A stretch of DNA of 64,000 bases. It comes from Saposhnikovia divaricata. Its lineage: Eukaryota; Streptophyta; Magnoliopsida; Apiales; Apiaceae. The translations under genes were made by a program, and so were the position numbers. Location: contig CM071594.1 in assembly GCA_036435485.1 (NCBI GenBank), positions 196,754,216 through 196,818,215 on the forward strand, read 5' to 3'. The notes below the pieces were generated by a model. That model was not told where the DNA came from and did not search any database. It saw only the letters and a program-made list of their open reading frames with translations. Shown piece by piece: positions 11,448 through 21,608 of the stretch (its first letter is position 1; each line of letters opens with the position of its first letter).

Positions 11448-12114
11448 ATCTCCAATGGAGATATTTATATTGATTGACTAAAAAATTTTAAATTAGGAAA
11501 TAGTTAAAATTTTGCATAAAGATAATGGGGAGAACTCCAATGGTGTCAGCTATAATACATATTGTGTATAATTTTGCTAAGGGTAAATAGATGTTCGACA
11601 AATATGGCCAACGAAAATTAAATCTATAATCTTTGCTAAGATTTTGATGCATTGAAATGCTCTGAGCAATTCTATTTTGGGTGTAAAAATAACCATGGAT
11701 AGACGATTGCGAACGATGCTTAACAAAAAATTACTCATTTTACTTATGTTGGGAAGACATGTCTTTTATATGTTTATGTATTTTGGATTGGAAAATTTGA
11801 TAATTACCTTTTTCAACTAAAATACGTTACAAAACATTAAAAGTTTGGTCGGTCGGTACGGTATCTATTGATTGTACTCATTTACCTTTACATATTATTT
11901 TTATTTAATTACCATTACTTAATTTTTTTATAGTTACTAATAACAAATAAATTTCTTTTTCCGGGTAAACTATAATACATTTTCGAATTTTCAATAACTA
12001 ATCAATTTCATTTCTCACGTAAGATACACTATATTTTATATTTTATCTAACTAAAATTTTTCCCTTTTAAAAATACTATGAGCAATTCTATTGAATAAAA
12101 TAAAATATTATCAA
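11448..12114. other. AT-rich intergenic DNA
   Basis: No gene or clear repeat is seen between the Copia LTR and the first Helitron-like end. Confidence 0.5.
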
Positions 12115-12240
12115 TCTTTTATTATAATACCTGAGTCTACCACAATATGCAGTTAACCAATCAGAAAAAATGAATTATTTTAGAACCAATCAGACGTCAT
12201 CCCTAAATTTTAGACCAATAATATTAATTCTTCAACTTTC
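12115..12240 (+). repeat. Helitron-like 5' end, copy A
   Basis: Begins A|TCTTTTATTATAATACC and continues with a block ending in CCTAAATTTTAGACCAAT. The same block recurs at 12388 (plus), at 14135 (minus) and, truncated, at 14136 (plus). A terminal TC preceded by A fits a Helitron 5' end, but no matching 3' end was found for this copy. Confidence 0.5.
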
Positions 12241-12387
12241 CTTCTATTAAATTTTAACCAAAGAATTACAATCCTCGCAATCAAGACCAACCCACCTCCC
12301 CCGCTGTGCTAAAACCAATCTCGAAAAACAACTAATTAATTCATCTTTATCTTCATTAATTATACTTTTCTTATATCAAAACATCTT

Positions 12388-12515
12388 TCTTTTATTATAA
12401 TACCTGAATCTATCCATTTATAGTTAATATATAGTTAACTTATCAGAAAATTATGAATTATTTTAGGAACAATCAGAGACCACTCCTAAATTAAAGAACA
12501 ATCATATCATTCATT
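12388..12515 (+). repeat. Helitron-like 5' end, copy B
   Basis: TCTTTTATTATAATACC starts at 12388 and the block is homologous to copy A through CCTAAATTAAAGAACAATC. It stops just before the inverted Helitron-like 3' end at 12520. It could instead be read as one arm of a long inverted repeat with the block at 14010-14135. Confidence 0.45.
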
Positions 12516-13180
12516 ATAGCTAGCGTTCTACCCGTGTTACGCACCGAACGGTAAAATTTATTAATTAATTAATATAAATATATTATTTTAATCATGATTT
12601 ATAAAAGAGGATAATTTAAATAGAATGTAATTAATTGAAGTACAAAATTACCTATTCGTCAATTTATACCAATTACATTAATATTAATATTATCGAACAA
12701 TTATCATAACATTCACATCCTCCACTGAAATGTTCTAAACCCCTCTTTATTGTTTTTTCCTAATTTTGGTTTTCAATTGATTTTTCTCATTTTTGAGAAT
12801 CTTTCTACAAAGTTCATAAGCTTTTTTACCAGTATTTTATGTTTTATTCATTTGGAAATTCGGTATATTTAAATGTGCAGTATTGTGGGTTTCTATAATT
12901 TTTATTATATATTCACTCAAAAATTTGTAGGAATCGCGATTAATTTTTCGAATACATATTAAAAATTCAAAAACATTTATTTTTCATGACAGTTATAAAT
13001 CATTAGATTATCTCTCAAAAAAAGATCTATAGAATTTTATCATATTGGTTCATTCATTTGGATAATATAGAATCACCTTTATGGTTGATTGTGAAAATCG
13101 CTTAATAAATATTTTTATAATCCTGATTGATTTTAATTTAAATATTTATTTATTATAATTTTTTTTAATTGTTAACTCGA

Positions 13181-13215
13181 ATAACTTGTAGAAGGGGGGG
13201 TTGAATACAAGTTAT
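13181..13215 (-). other. LTR hairpin with G/C-tract loop (copy 2)
   Basis: Stem ATAACTTGTA (13181-13190) pairs perfectly over 10 bp with TACAAGTTAT (13206-13215). The loop is the 15-nt GAAGGGGGGGTTGAA. Confidence 0.72.
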
Positions 13216-13345
13216 ATAATCGTGTTTGATTTTTGCTTGATTAGATGAACAAGAACACACGAATGAATCAAACTTTGTTTGTATTAAATAAATCAAATAC
13301 AAACTCTACCAAAGGTGTACAATACCTTTAGCAGCTGCTGACAAT

Positions 13346-13350
<5 letters not shown>

Positions 13351-13385
<35 letters not shown>
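13351..13385. repeat. (TC)n microsatellite
   Basis: About 17 uninterrupted TC units inside the solo LTR. Confidence 0.95.
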
Positions 13386-13389
<4 letters not shown>

Positions 13390-14135
13390 GTTTCGAACTC
13401 TCGAATACAAACCTAATACAGAGCTCTTAATTTTTCTTACTTGCATTCGCTCTTTTTTCAATGATATAGAGAGAGTATTTATAATGCTACCTATCAACTA
13501 ATAACAGAATTATAATCTATCTATGACAATGTTCTGCCGTCCAATTGATAGTTTCCATCAATAGAGAATTCGTTTCCTTCACGATATCTTCTTGCTTGTT
13601 CTCCAAAACAAAGATCCTGTTTTATAGCACTTGCCAGTTTCTGTAGCATCCATAATGACATCATCAGTAACACGACTGATATCAGGATTTCCCATTGCAT
13701 CAGGATCTGATCATCCCATTAGTATTTGATCAGGATCTGACTTGCTGTATCAGGATCTGCTCTTAGTTCCTGAAATGTAGTCTTTGACGCACTGTTCCTG
13801 ACTAAACTCTACAGATTACTTTCTAATACATATATCCTATACAAAGTACTAAATCCTTTATAAGGTCAGGATATACAAGAAGTATTAGCAAATTCTATTC
13901 TTAACATCACAACTCATGAATTATTCCTAACATTAATATATGGATATTTAAATCAAGCAACTAAACCATAGTTTGTATAATCGAATGAGAATGGTAAATA
14001 AGAAATTTTTTTAATATAATAATGGTCTAAAATTTAGGAATGATCTCTCAATGATCCTAAAATAATTCATAATTTCTAATTGGTTAACTGCATCTAACTG
14101 TATACCTGGGTAGACTCGGGTATTATAATAAAGGA

Positions 14136-15692
14136 TACCAGAGTCTATCCATGTATATAGTTAAGATGCAGTAAACAAATCAAAAAAATTTGAATTATTT
14201 TAGGATTATATTAAATGTTTTCCTTATTTACCATTATCATCCTATTATACTAACAACAGTTAGTTAACATTTCCAATTTAAATATAGTAGTTACTTGATT
14301 TAACATATTCATATATAACAAATATTTTAATGTTAACAAATATTTATAATAAATTAATATTTTAAACTAAAATCTTTCAGAATTATAGAAATATATAATA
14401 TTAAGTGATTTTCACAATATTTACTAATTTTACACTCTTTTGATTTACAATTAATCATAATTACATTAATATATATTACAGATTAATTTTCATAATACAT
14501 ATAAGAGTCAATCAAAATTTACCTCTAAAATTAAAACAACCATATCATTCTCATCCTTATAATTTACTTATCGTGGTTACTTAACAATTTTTTTGAAATA
14601 CAACATTTATTTTATTTAATATGCATAAACTACATATTTTTTAAAGTGACAAATATTTCCTAATTTATCAATCTTTTAATTTAAAATCAATCAAAGTTAT
14701 AAATATATTACGAGCTAATTTTCATAAATACCAACTACAATCATACTGTAAAATATATTCGAATATTACGGATTAATTTTCATAAATACTTACTAACTAA
14801 TTAATCACAATTTTTAATTTAAAATCAATCACAATTATATTATTATATATTGGCACATCTGTTCTTTGCACCCTTCTCTTTATATAGAGCCATTTTTCCA
14901 AAATTGCATATTCATTATCTGATTTTAATACAAATATATTGTTTTAATACCTGAGTATATTTTATCTATAATATATAATATAATATTTTAATATCTCAAA
15001 CTCTCGATTTAAAATCATAAGGTACAATCAAATTTGAATAAATACACTATGATTGAATTAAAAATTTAAAAAATATTTACCACACTATTCTTAATATGGC
15101 AAATCTAAGTTATATAAATTTTTAAATTAATCAATTATTAAAAAAAGCTAGACTCAACCGGTCTAAATATAAAAATGAAATTTAAACCAATTATCTTTAA
15201 CATTTTATTTATGAGTAATTTTCAGTTAAGCAATAATTAATTGGACAAATAAAATTGACCTAAATATATATTTGAATTATTTAAAATATTAATTATACTC
15301 TAAAATAATATTAGACATAATTTGGTGTATAAATTATCAATTAAAAAATAAAATTCATTATAGAGTCAATTAAAATATTGTTGGTGAATATTTTCTTATC
15401 AAATAGGTCACTGCAAATATTCTTATAAATCACTATTTTTTTATAGATAATTAATTCATCAATAAAAGGACATACGACATCTATAAAAATAGTCAAATTT
15501 TTAAATTTGTTTACAAATCACTATTTTTCTATAGGTAATTAATTTATCAGTAAAAGTGCATATAACATCTAAAAAAATAATAAAGAGTGGACAAACACAT
15601 AGTAAAATAGATCATATCAAGATTTCTCTCATCCAAACTATGATCGCTGATGAGATCTTAAATTGTGATACATCTATCGCTTATATCAATAA
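14136..15692. other. AT-rich intergenic DNA with an old duplication
   Basis: Starts with a truncated plus-strand copy of the Helitron-like 5' block (14136-14215), head-to-head with the minus-strand copy. Near 15409-15482 and 15503-15575 two diverged copies of one segment occur (shared phrases AAATCACTATTTTT and TATAACATCTA or a close variant). No supported gene; the short frame near 15556-15822 runs into the Athila LTR and is not a gene. Confidence 0.5.
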
Positions 15693-15697
15693 AATAT

Positions 15698-16980
15698 TGA
15701 TGTGTAAAATTATGTCTAACCGCAAGCGCACGGTATCAATTGTAGTAGATACTAGCAAATACGGGTCGATTCCTCAAGGAGACAGTTTCAGTTTCAATTC
15801 AATTATTATTAATTGTTTCTAGTCACAAACGATTATTAGAGGATTTTATTAACTACTAAAACAAATTTAACAAAGGTTTTAAATCAATTAATTAAGGGAT
15901 CTAGGGCAATTCAGGTTCACCATGCTTACACCAAACAAATCACAAAGGTATAGCTTTTTAATAGGGTTAAGTAATTAAAGCAATGGTTAATCTTTTTCAA
16001 GCATTAACACTCTCAGAATATCTAATGATGCTTTCACACTCACCTTCAATTCCGCTAATTGTATGTAAGCCTCTAGTAGTAAAATCTTTCGATCTATTAC
16101 TCCTATTGCAATCAATTAATCCGTGATATTGCACAATTACACAAATTAAGAATTAGAACATATCAATCAGAATTACTCTTTACCCATCAATCTACTAATC
16201 AAATTAAACCCAAATCATGGTGCAAACATGGCTCCCCTTGATACCCTAGAATTAAATTACTCACTCATTCTAGGATTAAAACTAACAATGATAATCAAGA
16301 AAGCCATAATAAACATGTAATTAATAAGGAGAAGATAAGAAATACCTTAAATCTTTGAATAATGAAGAACAATTAAATCCAAGAATTAAATTGAGCTTGC
16401 AAAGATGGAGAGAAGAAAATAAAACCCTAGCTTTTAATATTAAGAAGTATGTAAAAATTGTGTGTCCAGGATCCCTTACAATGTATCCCTAGAAGTGTTT
16501 ATATAGACTATAGAAATCTTGCCCAACAAGGAAACATCCTAAAATACAATTAGAATTCAATTTAGGTGCCAAAAGCTGCCCAAAATACAATTAGAATTAG
16601 AAAAAGGGCAAAACTGGAATTTTTCTGCTTGGCTTATCATAGAACACGTGCGCGATTTTATTCAGAACGTCTCCAGCACCTGATTTCTTCCTAAGGTTGT
16701 AGAAAATCTCCCAAGCTTCGCGTGAGCTGTAAGATCACTGAAAACGGACTTCTAGAACTCCAGATATGGCCAAAACAGTGTAGACTGCGCAACCTTCCCG
16801 GAAAATCCGAATTTAAATCAATTAATCCTCCAAACACGATAGAAGCATCAACCTTAATCAACATTCTCGTAAGTCTGCACAACTAAGCAAAATACATCAA
16901 AACTACAATAAACTTGAGTCCAAGTCAATCCATTTAAGCCGAATTTAAGCGATCCAAGTAGATATAAAATCCACTTATCA
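15698..16980 (-). repeat. 3' LTR of the Athila-type element
   Basis: TGATGTGTAAAATT to CCACTTATCA on the plus strand; about 99% identical by eye to 37449-38729. It is followed inward by the polypurine tract at 16981, so it is the 3' copy. Confidence 0.93.
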
Positions 16981-16997
16981 CACCCCCAAACTTAAAC
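16981..16997 (-). other. Polypurine tract of the Athila-type element
   Basis: The minus strand reads GTTTAAGTTTGGGGGTG immediately before the 3' LTR start. It is the plus-strand priming site by position. Confidence 0.85.
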
Positions 16998-18427
16998 CGA
17001 TGCTTGTCCTCAAGCATAAACAATTACAACTAACTAACTACTAGTACCACTTCCGTAGGTGATCACGGTTGCATTTGGCATATGCAACAAGCCATTTAAA
17101 CCCTTAGGCAGCCCCAGTGGACGAGTAAGGTCTTGTGAGGGTCTATAGTGAATGTACCCACAAAATCCAATGCAATGCAATGCATGAATGCAACTAATAT
17201 GAAAAATGCAACGATCCCCTTCAAACTAACCAAAACCAACTAGCAAGCAAATATCTTAGAGAATGCAACTAAATCCAAATAGAGCTCGACTAAGTTTCCG
17301 TATACTAACAATACATGAACAGAAACGTGCGTGTGTGCAATGCTCATCAGAAATACTCCCAAAACTAGGTCAAAAATCATACATGTTCTTCGCCAAGACA
17401 ATCACTGGTTTATAAATAGAATAGACGGTAAACACTTCATAACCTAAGAACACCTCCATCATCATTCAAGTTAGACAGAAATTCATGCTTTATTACTAAC
17501 AACAACTATGACACATAATATACAAGCATGCTTATTTAACCGTGCAATGGAAGAGACCCCAAAAGGCTTATACAATAATACCCATGTAGCGAGCGTTAGG
17601 TCAGTGGATCCCAGACTATAAAAGCCTTAGGTCACTAGGCACAAAGTCCCCTCGTACTTAATAGCTCGAGTATTAAAGAGCTCACCCTGGTTAATTCTGC
17701 ATATAAACAATTGATACTTTTGATTTTTTTTTCTTTTTTTTTTCTTTTTTTTCTGCTTTTTTTTTTTCTCAATCTGGAATGAGAATTCTCAATTCCAACC
17801 CTAGACTACTCATATAAATATGAGCCGGCTACTAGCCATTTGACGCCTAGCCATTATTGACAATTATTTACATTTTAGCATGAAATCCCTGTTTTCCCCC
17901 AAACTTAGACTTTAGTGATCTAGGCCATCAAGGGAATAACAAAAATTCTAAATATAATCAAGTGATTAAATCTCAAAACATCCAAACAAGCATGACCTCA
18001 ACCTAACCCAAAAGCACCCAATGAGACTGTGTAATTAGTTTTGTTTCCGAAACACATAAGTCAATTTCATAGAAACTATAAATCAACCCTCTATTCATCA
18101 TTACCACACTCAATTAGACACCTACCTACCAATCAGAATTAGCTCGTTCTAAGGGATCATGAAATATGCATGCCATGAAAATGCAACTAGAATGAACTCA
18201 CATGGTATACGGAAACAAAAACAAAATAACAAAATGTCCTATATGAAACAAACATAAATAACACGAACATATATGCATGAATTACTACTACTAATATGCA
18301 AAACATGAAATCCTACATGAACACATAATACAACAACAACTACTAATCCCTCAAACCACCCCCAAACTTAAAATATTCAATGTCCGCATTGAATGGAAGT
18401 AAATACGAGGGATAGCAGAAAACATAC
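16998..18427 (-). other. 3' spacer of the Athila-type element with extra polypurine-like motifs
   Basis: No coding sequence is seen. The core CCCCCAAACTTA (plus strand) recurs near 17896 and 18359, with a fourth related CCCCCAAACTT near 19770. Long T runs lie near 17725-17770. Confidence 0.6.
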
Positions 18428-19618
18428 CTACTCGTCCAAATCATCACCCTGCTCGGGTGAATCTGGATCTGGCGGTGGATAAGGTGTACGAGCTCCATAA
18501 ACCGGCCACCGGGCCTGAATACCCGCATCTCTCAAAGCTGTAGCCATATCCTCAGCATACTCCCGATTACTAGCATGTATAGCATCCATCCTCCTAGTCA
18601 TAGCATCCAATCTCCTAGTCAACCCACGAAAATGAGCATCCAACCCTGACATATCAATACCTCGACGGCTAGGACCTGCTCGAGCAACCCTAGGAACATC
18701 CACTCCCGCTTCACCAGGACCATGAACCTGATAACCTAAACCATGGTGATGTGGAATGCCGCCAGGCCAGTCCACCATCGCATCAATCGTAGCATCAACA
18801 ATCGGATTAGCTGGCATCTGCACCGGCTCATCTGCATCCCAACTAACTCCAGCCTCCATACACAAACCCCATACAATAGAAGCATGCGGAATAGCGGACT
18901 GCCCACCACTTTGCAAAAACCGAAGTATGTTCTGATGTACTAAATAAGCCACATCAATATACTTGCCTTAAAGAATGCCCCACAAAATAATGGCTCTCGG
19001 CACAGTCACATCGGCCGGATGAGATGAAGGCAACATGTTAGCACAAATAAACGAGTTCCACGCCCGTGCGAACTTGTTCATAGCCGTGGCCGGAAAAGTA
19101 ACCTGCTCAAAAGTGCCCGGCCTTAATTTCCAAACTATACCCGGTACACAAATCTCGGCCACAATAGCATCCAAATCAACATCCTCTCTAGTCTTCGTTA
19201 CCCAATTTACGACCCCCCTCGGCTTTAGAGGCTGTTCCACAACCCGGCGAATAGCTGTCGGCCGATAGTCTATTTTCTTACCTCGAACCATACAAATACC
19301 ACTCTTCTCCATCTTGGCATTGGCATAAAACTCCCTAACAACACCCAAAAGAACTGGAGAAGGTGCCTCACAAAACCTTTCGAAACCATGCCCTCGGATC
19401 ATACGAACCAACTCCGAATGGTTAACCGGAAAAAACCCCCGTTCTCTAGCAATCGACCTCTTCATCAATCTATCATACTCGTTTTGAGCTTCCACCGACA
19501 TAAATTTCTCCCCATTACCTCCATTAGCATCCTCATCCGAGGTTGGACGGGTACTAGTACTACCTCGTCGACGCTTAGTTGCCATATAAATCAATACCCA
19601 ACTCACAAAATTCACCAA
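18428..19618 (-). pseudogene. Athila 3' ORF (putative plant transposon protein domain), one in-frame stop
   Basis: One frame of about 397 codons is broken only by TAA at 18968-18970. The first part (216 residues) carries the block often annotated as a putative plant transposon protein in Athila-like elements (ERGFFPVNHSELVRMIRGHG; VLLGVVREFYANA). The second part continues as VAYLVHQNILRFLQSGG and ends in a Pro/Asp-rich acidic tail (PPPDPDSPEQGDDLDE) after a helical Arg/Asp-rich segment. It sits between integrase and the 3' LTR, the place of the so-called env-like ORF. I see no signal peptide or membrane helix, so an envelope role is not supported by the sequence. Confidence 0.75.
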
Positions 19619-20482
19619 AATCCACTAAAAATTCGAATTCACAAATACCCCCAAATAATCAAGAACACACAACCCTAATAATGCAAGAACACAATTCGTA
19701 ATATCCAAATAAAAGGAAGAAATATACCCCAAATACGAATCGGAGAGGTGAAGCTTGCAATTAAAAATCCCCCAAACTTGAATCTTGAAGCCTTGAAATT
19801 TTGTGTAGAAAAATATAATTGGAATGGGGTAGGATTGGTGTGTATATATAGGTGTATATATAGATGGGTAAGTAGATTTGGGGAAAAAAAATATATGAAA
19901 TAGGAGATGAATTGGGAATGATTTGGAATTAATATAGGACTAGAATTAGGATTTTAGGTGGAGAAAATAATTAGAAAAGGGGTTGGAATTGATTTGGGGG
20001 AAATTTTTTTTTTTTTTATATATGTTAACACATATACACTTCACGTAGAAAAAAACTGGACAGAAAGTTTTGTGCGCGGGTTCGCGAAAATGGCGACGCG
20101 GCGCTGATATATTTTTTTTTTTTAGTAATAAAATAAAAAAAACAAAAAAAACAAAATAATAAAAAAAACAAAAAACCAAAGTAAAACAACTTACACAAAT
20201 CACGTACCTGGACAGACTTTTTGGCAGGATATGGCTTCAATTTTGTGCTGTGGCGCGTTGAATTTCCTGGATAGAAAATTTTGTGCGCGACCTCTTGGAG
20301 GGTGCGCCATGTCGCGATATATATATTTTTTTTCTTCTGCAACAACTTTTTTTTTTTTACAACAACTTTTCTCTCTCTGTTTTTTTTGAGAAGAAAATAA
20401 TAAAAATATAGAAGGCTTACACAAGGCTTGGGTTGCCTCCCAAGAAGCGCTTCTTTAACGTCAATAGCTTGACTGAGCTGGT
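19619..20482 (-). other. Spacer with direct repeats between integrase and the 3' ORF
   Basis: Two imperfect copies of a block lie near 20048-20120 and 20215-20335. Each has GGAYAGAAARTTTTGTGCGCG, then ATGGCG or ATGTCG, then a GATATAT plus T-run. Long A and T homopolymers separate them. Near 20420-20455 is the phrase TTGCCTCCCAAGAAGCGC, which looks like a hairpin-forming spacer common in this element class. Short reading frames here are artefacts of the repeats. Confidence 0.55.
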
Positions 20483-21608
20483 TCAGATCTCCATGGAGGG
20501 TTTGTCAAGATAGATCACTTCCATCTTCCCTACGAATGCACCATCCACATATAATTTAAGGCGTTGACCATTGACCTTAAATTTTGTTCCATCTCATCCC
20601 ATAATTTCGATAGCACCATAAAACTTGACTTCGGTGACAGTAAAAGGTCCGGACCATCTTGATTTGAGCTTCCCCGGAAAAAGTCGAAGTCTGGAATTGA
20701 ACAACAACACCTTGTCACTAACCTGAAAATCTCTTCTCTGAATCATCTTGTCATGCATCTTCTTCGTTCTCTCCTTGTAAAGCCGAGAGTTGTCATAAGC
20801 ACCAAAACGAAGCTCATCTAACTCATTAAGTTGAAGAAGTCTCGCTTGCCCCGCAGCTTTCAAATCCATGTTGAGTTCTTTTATAGCCCAAAAAGCTCGA
20901 TGTTCCAATTCCACTGGCAAGTGACATGCTTTACCATAGACCAACCGATAGGGAGTGGTTCCTATAGGTGTTTTATATGCCGTCCGATAAGCCCACAAAG
21001 CATCATCTAACTTCAAGTACCAATCTTTCCTTGACTTTGCAACCATTTTCTCCAAAATGCTTTTGATTTGGCGGTTAGAAACTTCCACTTGGCCACTTGT
21101 TTGAGGGTGATATGCAAGAGCAACCTTGTGAGTAACGCCATATTTCTTCAACAAAGTTTCAAACTGTCGATGGCGAAAATGAGAACCACCATCACTTATC
21201 ACTGTTCTAGGAACTACAAAACGTGGGAAGATAATATTCTTGAAAAACTTCATAACTACCTTGGAATCATTGGTTACCGATCCAACTGCTTCAACCCACT
21301 TGGACACATAATCGACAGCAACTAAGATGTATCTCATCCCACAAGAACTTGGGAAAGGTCCCAAAAAATCAACACCCCATACGTCAAATATCTCGACCTC
21401 AAGAATACCGGTTTGAGGCATCTCATGGCGTTTAAAAATATTACCCATCCTTTGACATGCATCACACGCCAAACAGAAAGCACGAGCATCCTGAAATAGA
21501 GACGGCCAAAAGAAATCGGATTGAAGTACTTTAGCAGCGGTTTTGGAAGGACCATGGTGGCCTCCACATGCGAGAGAATGACAATGCTTGAGAATGTCAT
21601 GTACTTCG
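20483..21608 (-). pseudogene. Athila integrase, C-terminal part, split by the nested element
   Basis: After the insertion point the frame carries the zinc-binding HHCC module (HDILKHCHS, CLACDACQRMG), then the DDE core: D in VWGVDFLGPF, D in TVISDGGSHF, E in SGQVEVSNRQ. A C-terminal domain follows. A TGA stop at 20594-20596 interrupts the frame about 37 codons before a natural end at 20483-20485. The upstream start of integrase is at 31588 and beyond, on the other side of the nested element. Confidence 0.88.

Larger units (their letters stand above)
13170..13932 (-). repeat. Solo Copia LTR with target duplication TTAAT
   Basis: TG at 13170-13171 and CA at 13931-13932 bound a 763-bp unit. It is flanked by TTAAT at 13165-13169 and again at 13933-13937, a perfect 5-bp target duplication. 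On the minus strand it begins TGTTAGGAAT, like the LTR at 62512, and it carries the same G-tract hairpin (13181-13215). There is no internal region, so it is the usual product of LTR-LTR recombination. Confidence 0.88.
12520..14135 (-). mobile_element. Putative non-autonomous Helitron, split by a solo LTR
   Basis: The minus strand starts A|TCCTTTATTATAATACCC at 14135 and ends with a small GC-rich hairpin region (GGTGCGTAACACGGGTAG) followed by CTAG at 12523-12520. This is the Helitron pattern (5' TC, 3' hairpin then CTRR, no target duplication). About 200 bp at the 3' end is homologous to 41228-41400, which carries the same hairpin. The solo Copia LTR at 13170-13932 sits inside; without it the unit is about 850 bp. 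No Rep/helicase is encoded. The base after CTAG is C rather than the usual T, so the exact 3' edge is uncertain. Confidence 0.5.

Noticed and set aside
12388..14135. Single TIR transposon with arms of about 120 bp
   Set aside because: Not excluded, but the CTAG-ended hairpin at 12520, shared with 41400, and extra copies of the 5' block fit Helitron-like ends better.
15556..15822. 88-codon frame at the left Athila edge
   Set aside because: It crosses the target duplication into the LTR and has no recognisable motif.
18950..18970. Two independent Athila 3' ORFs
   Set aside because: They are in the same frame and separated by a single TAA.
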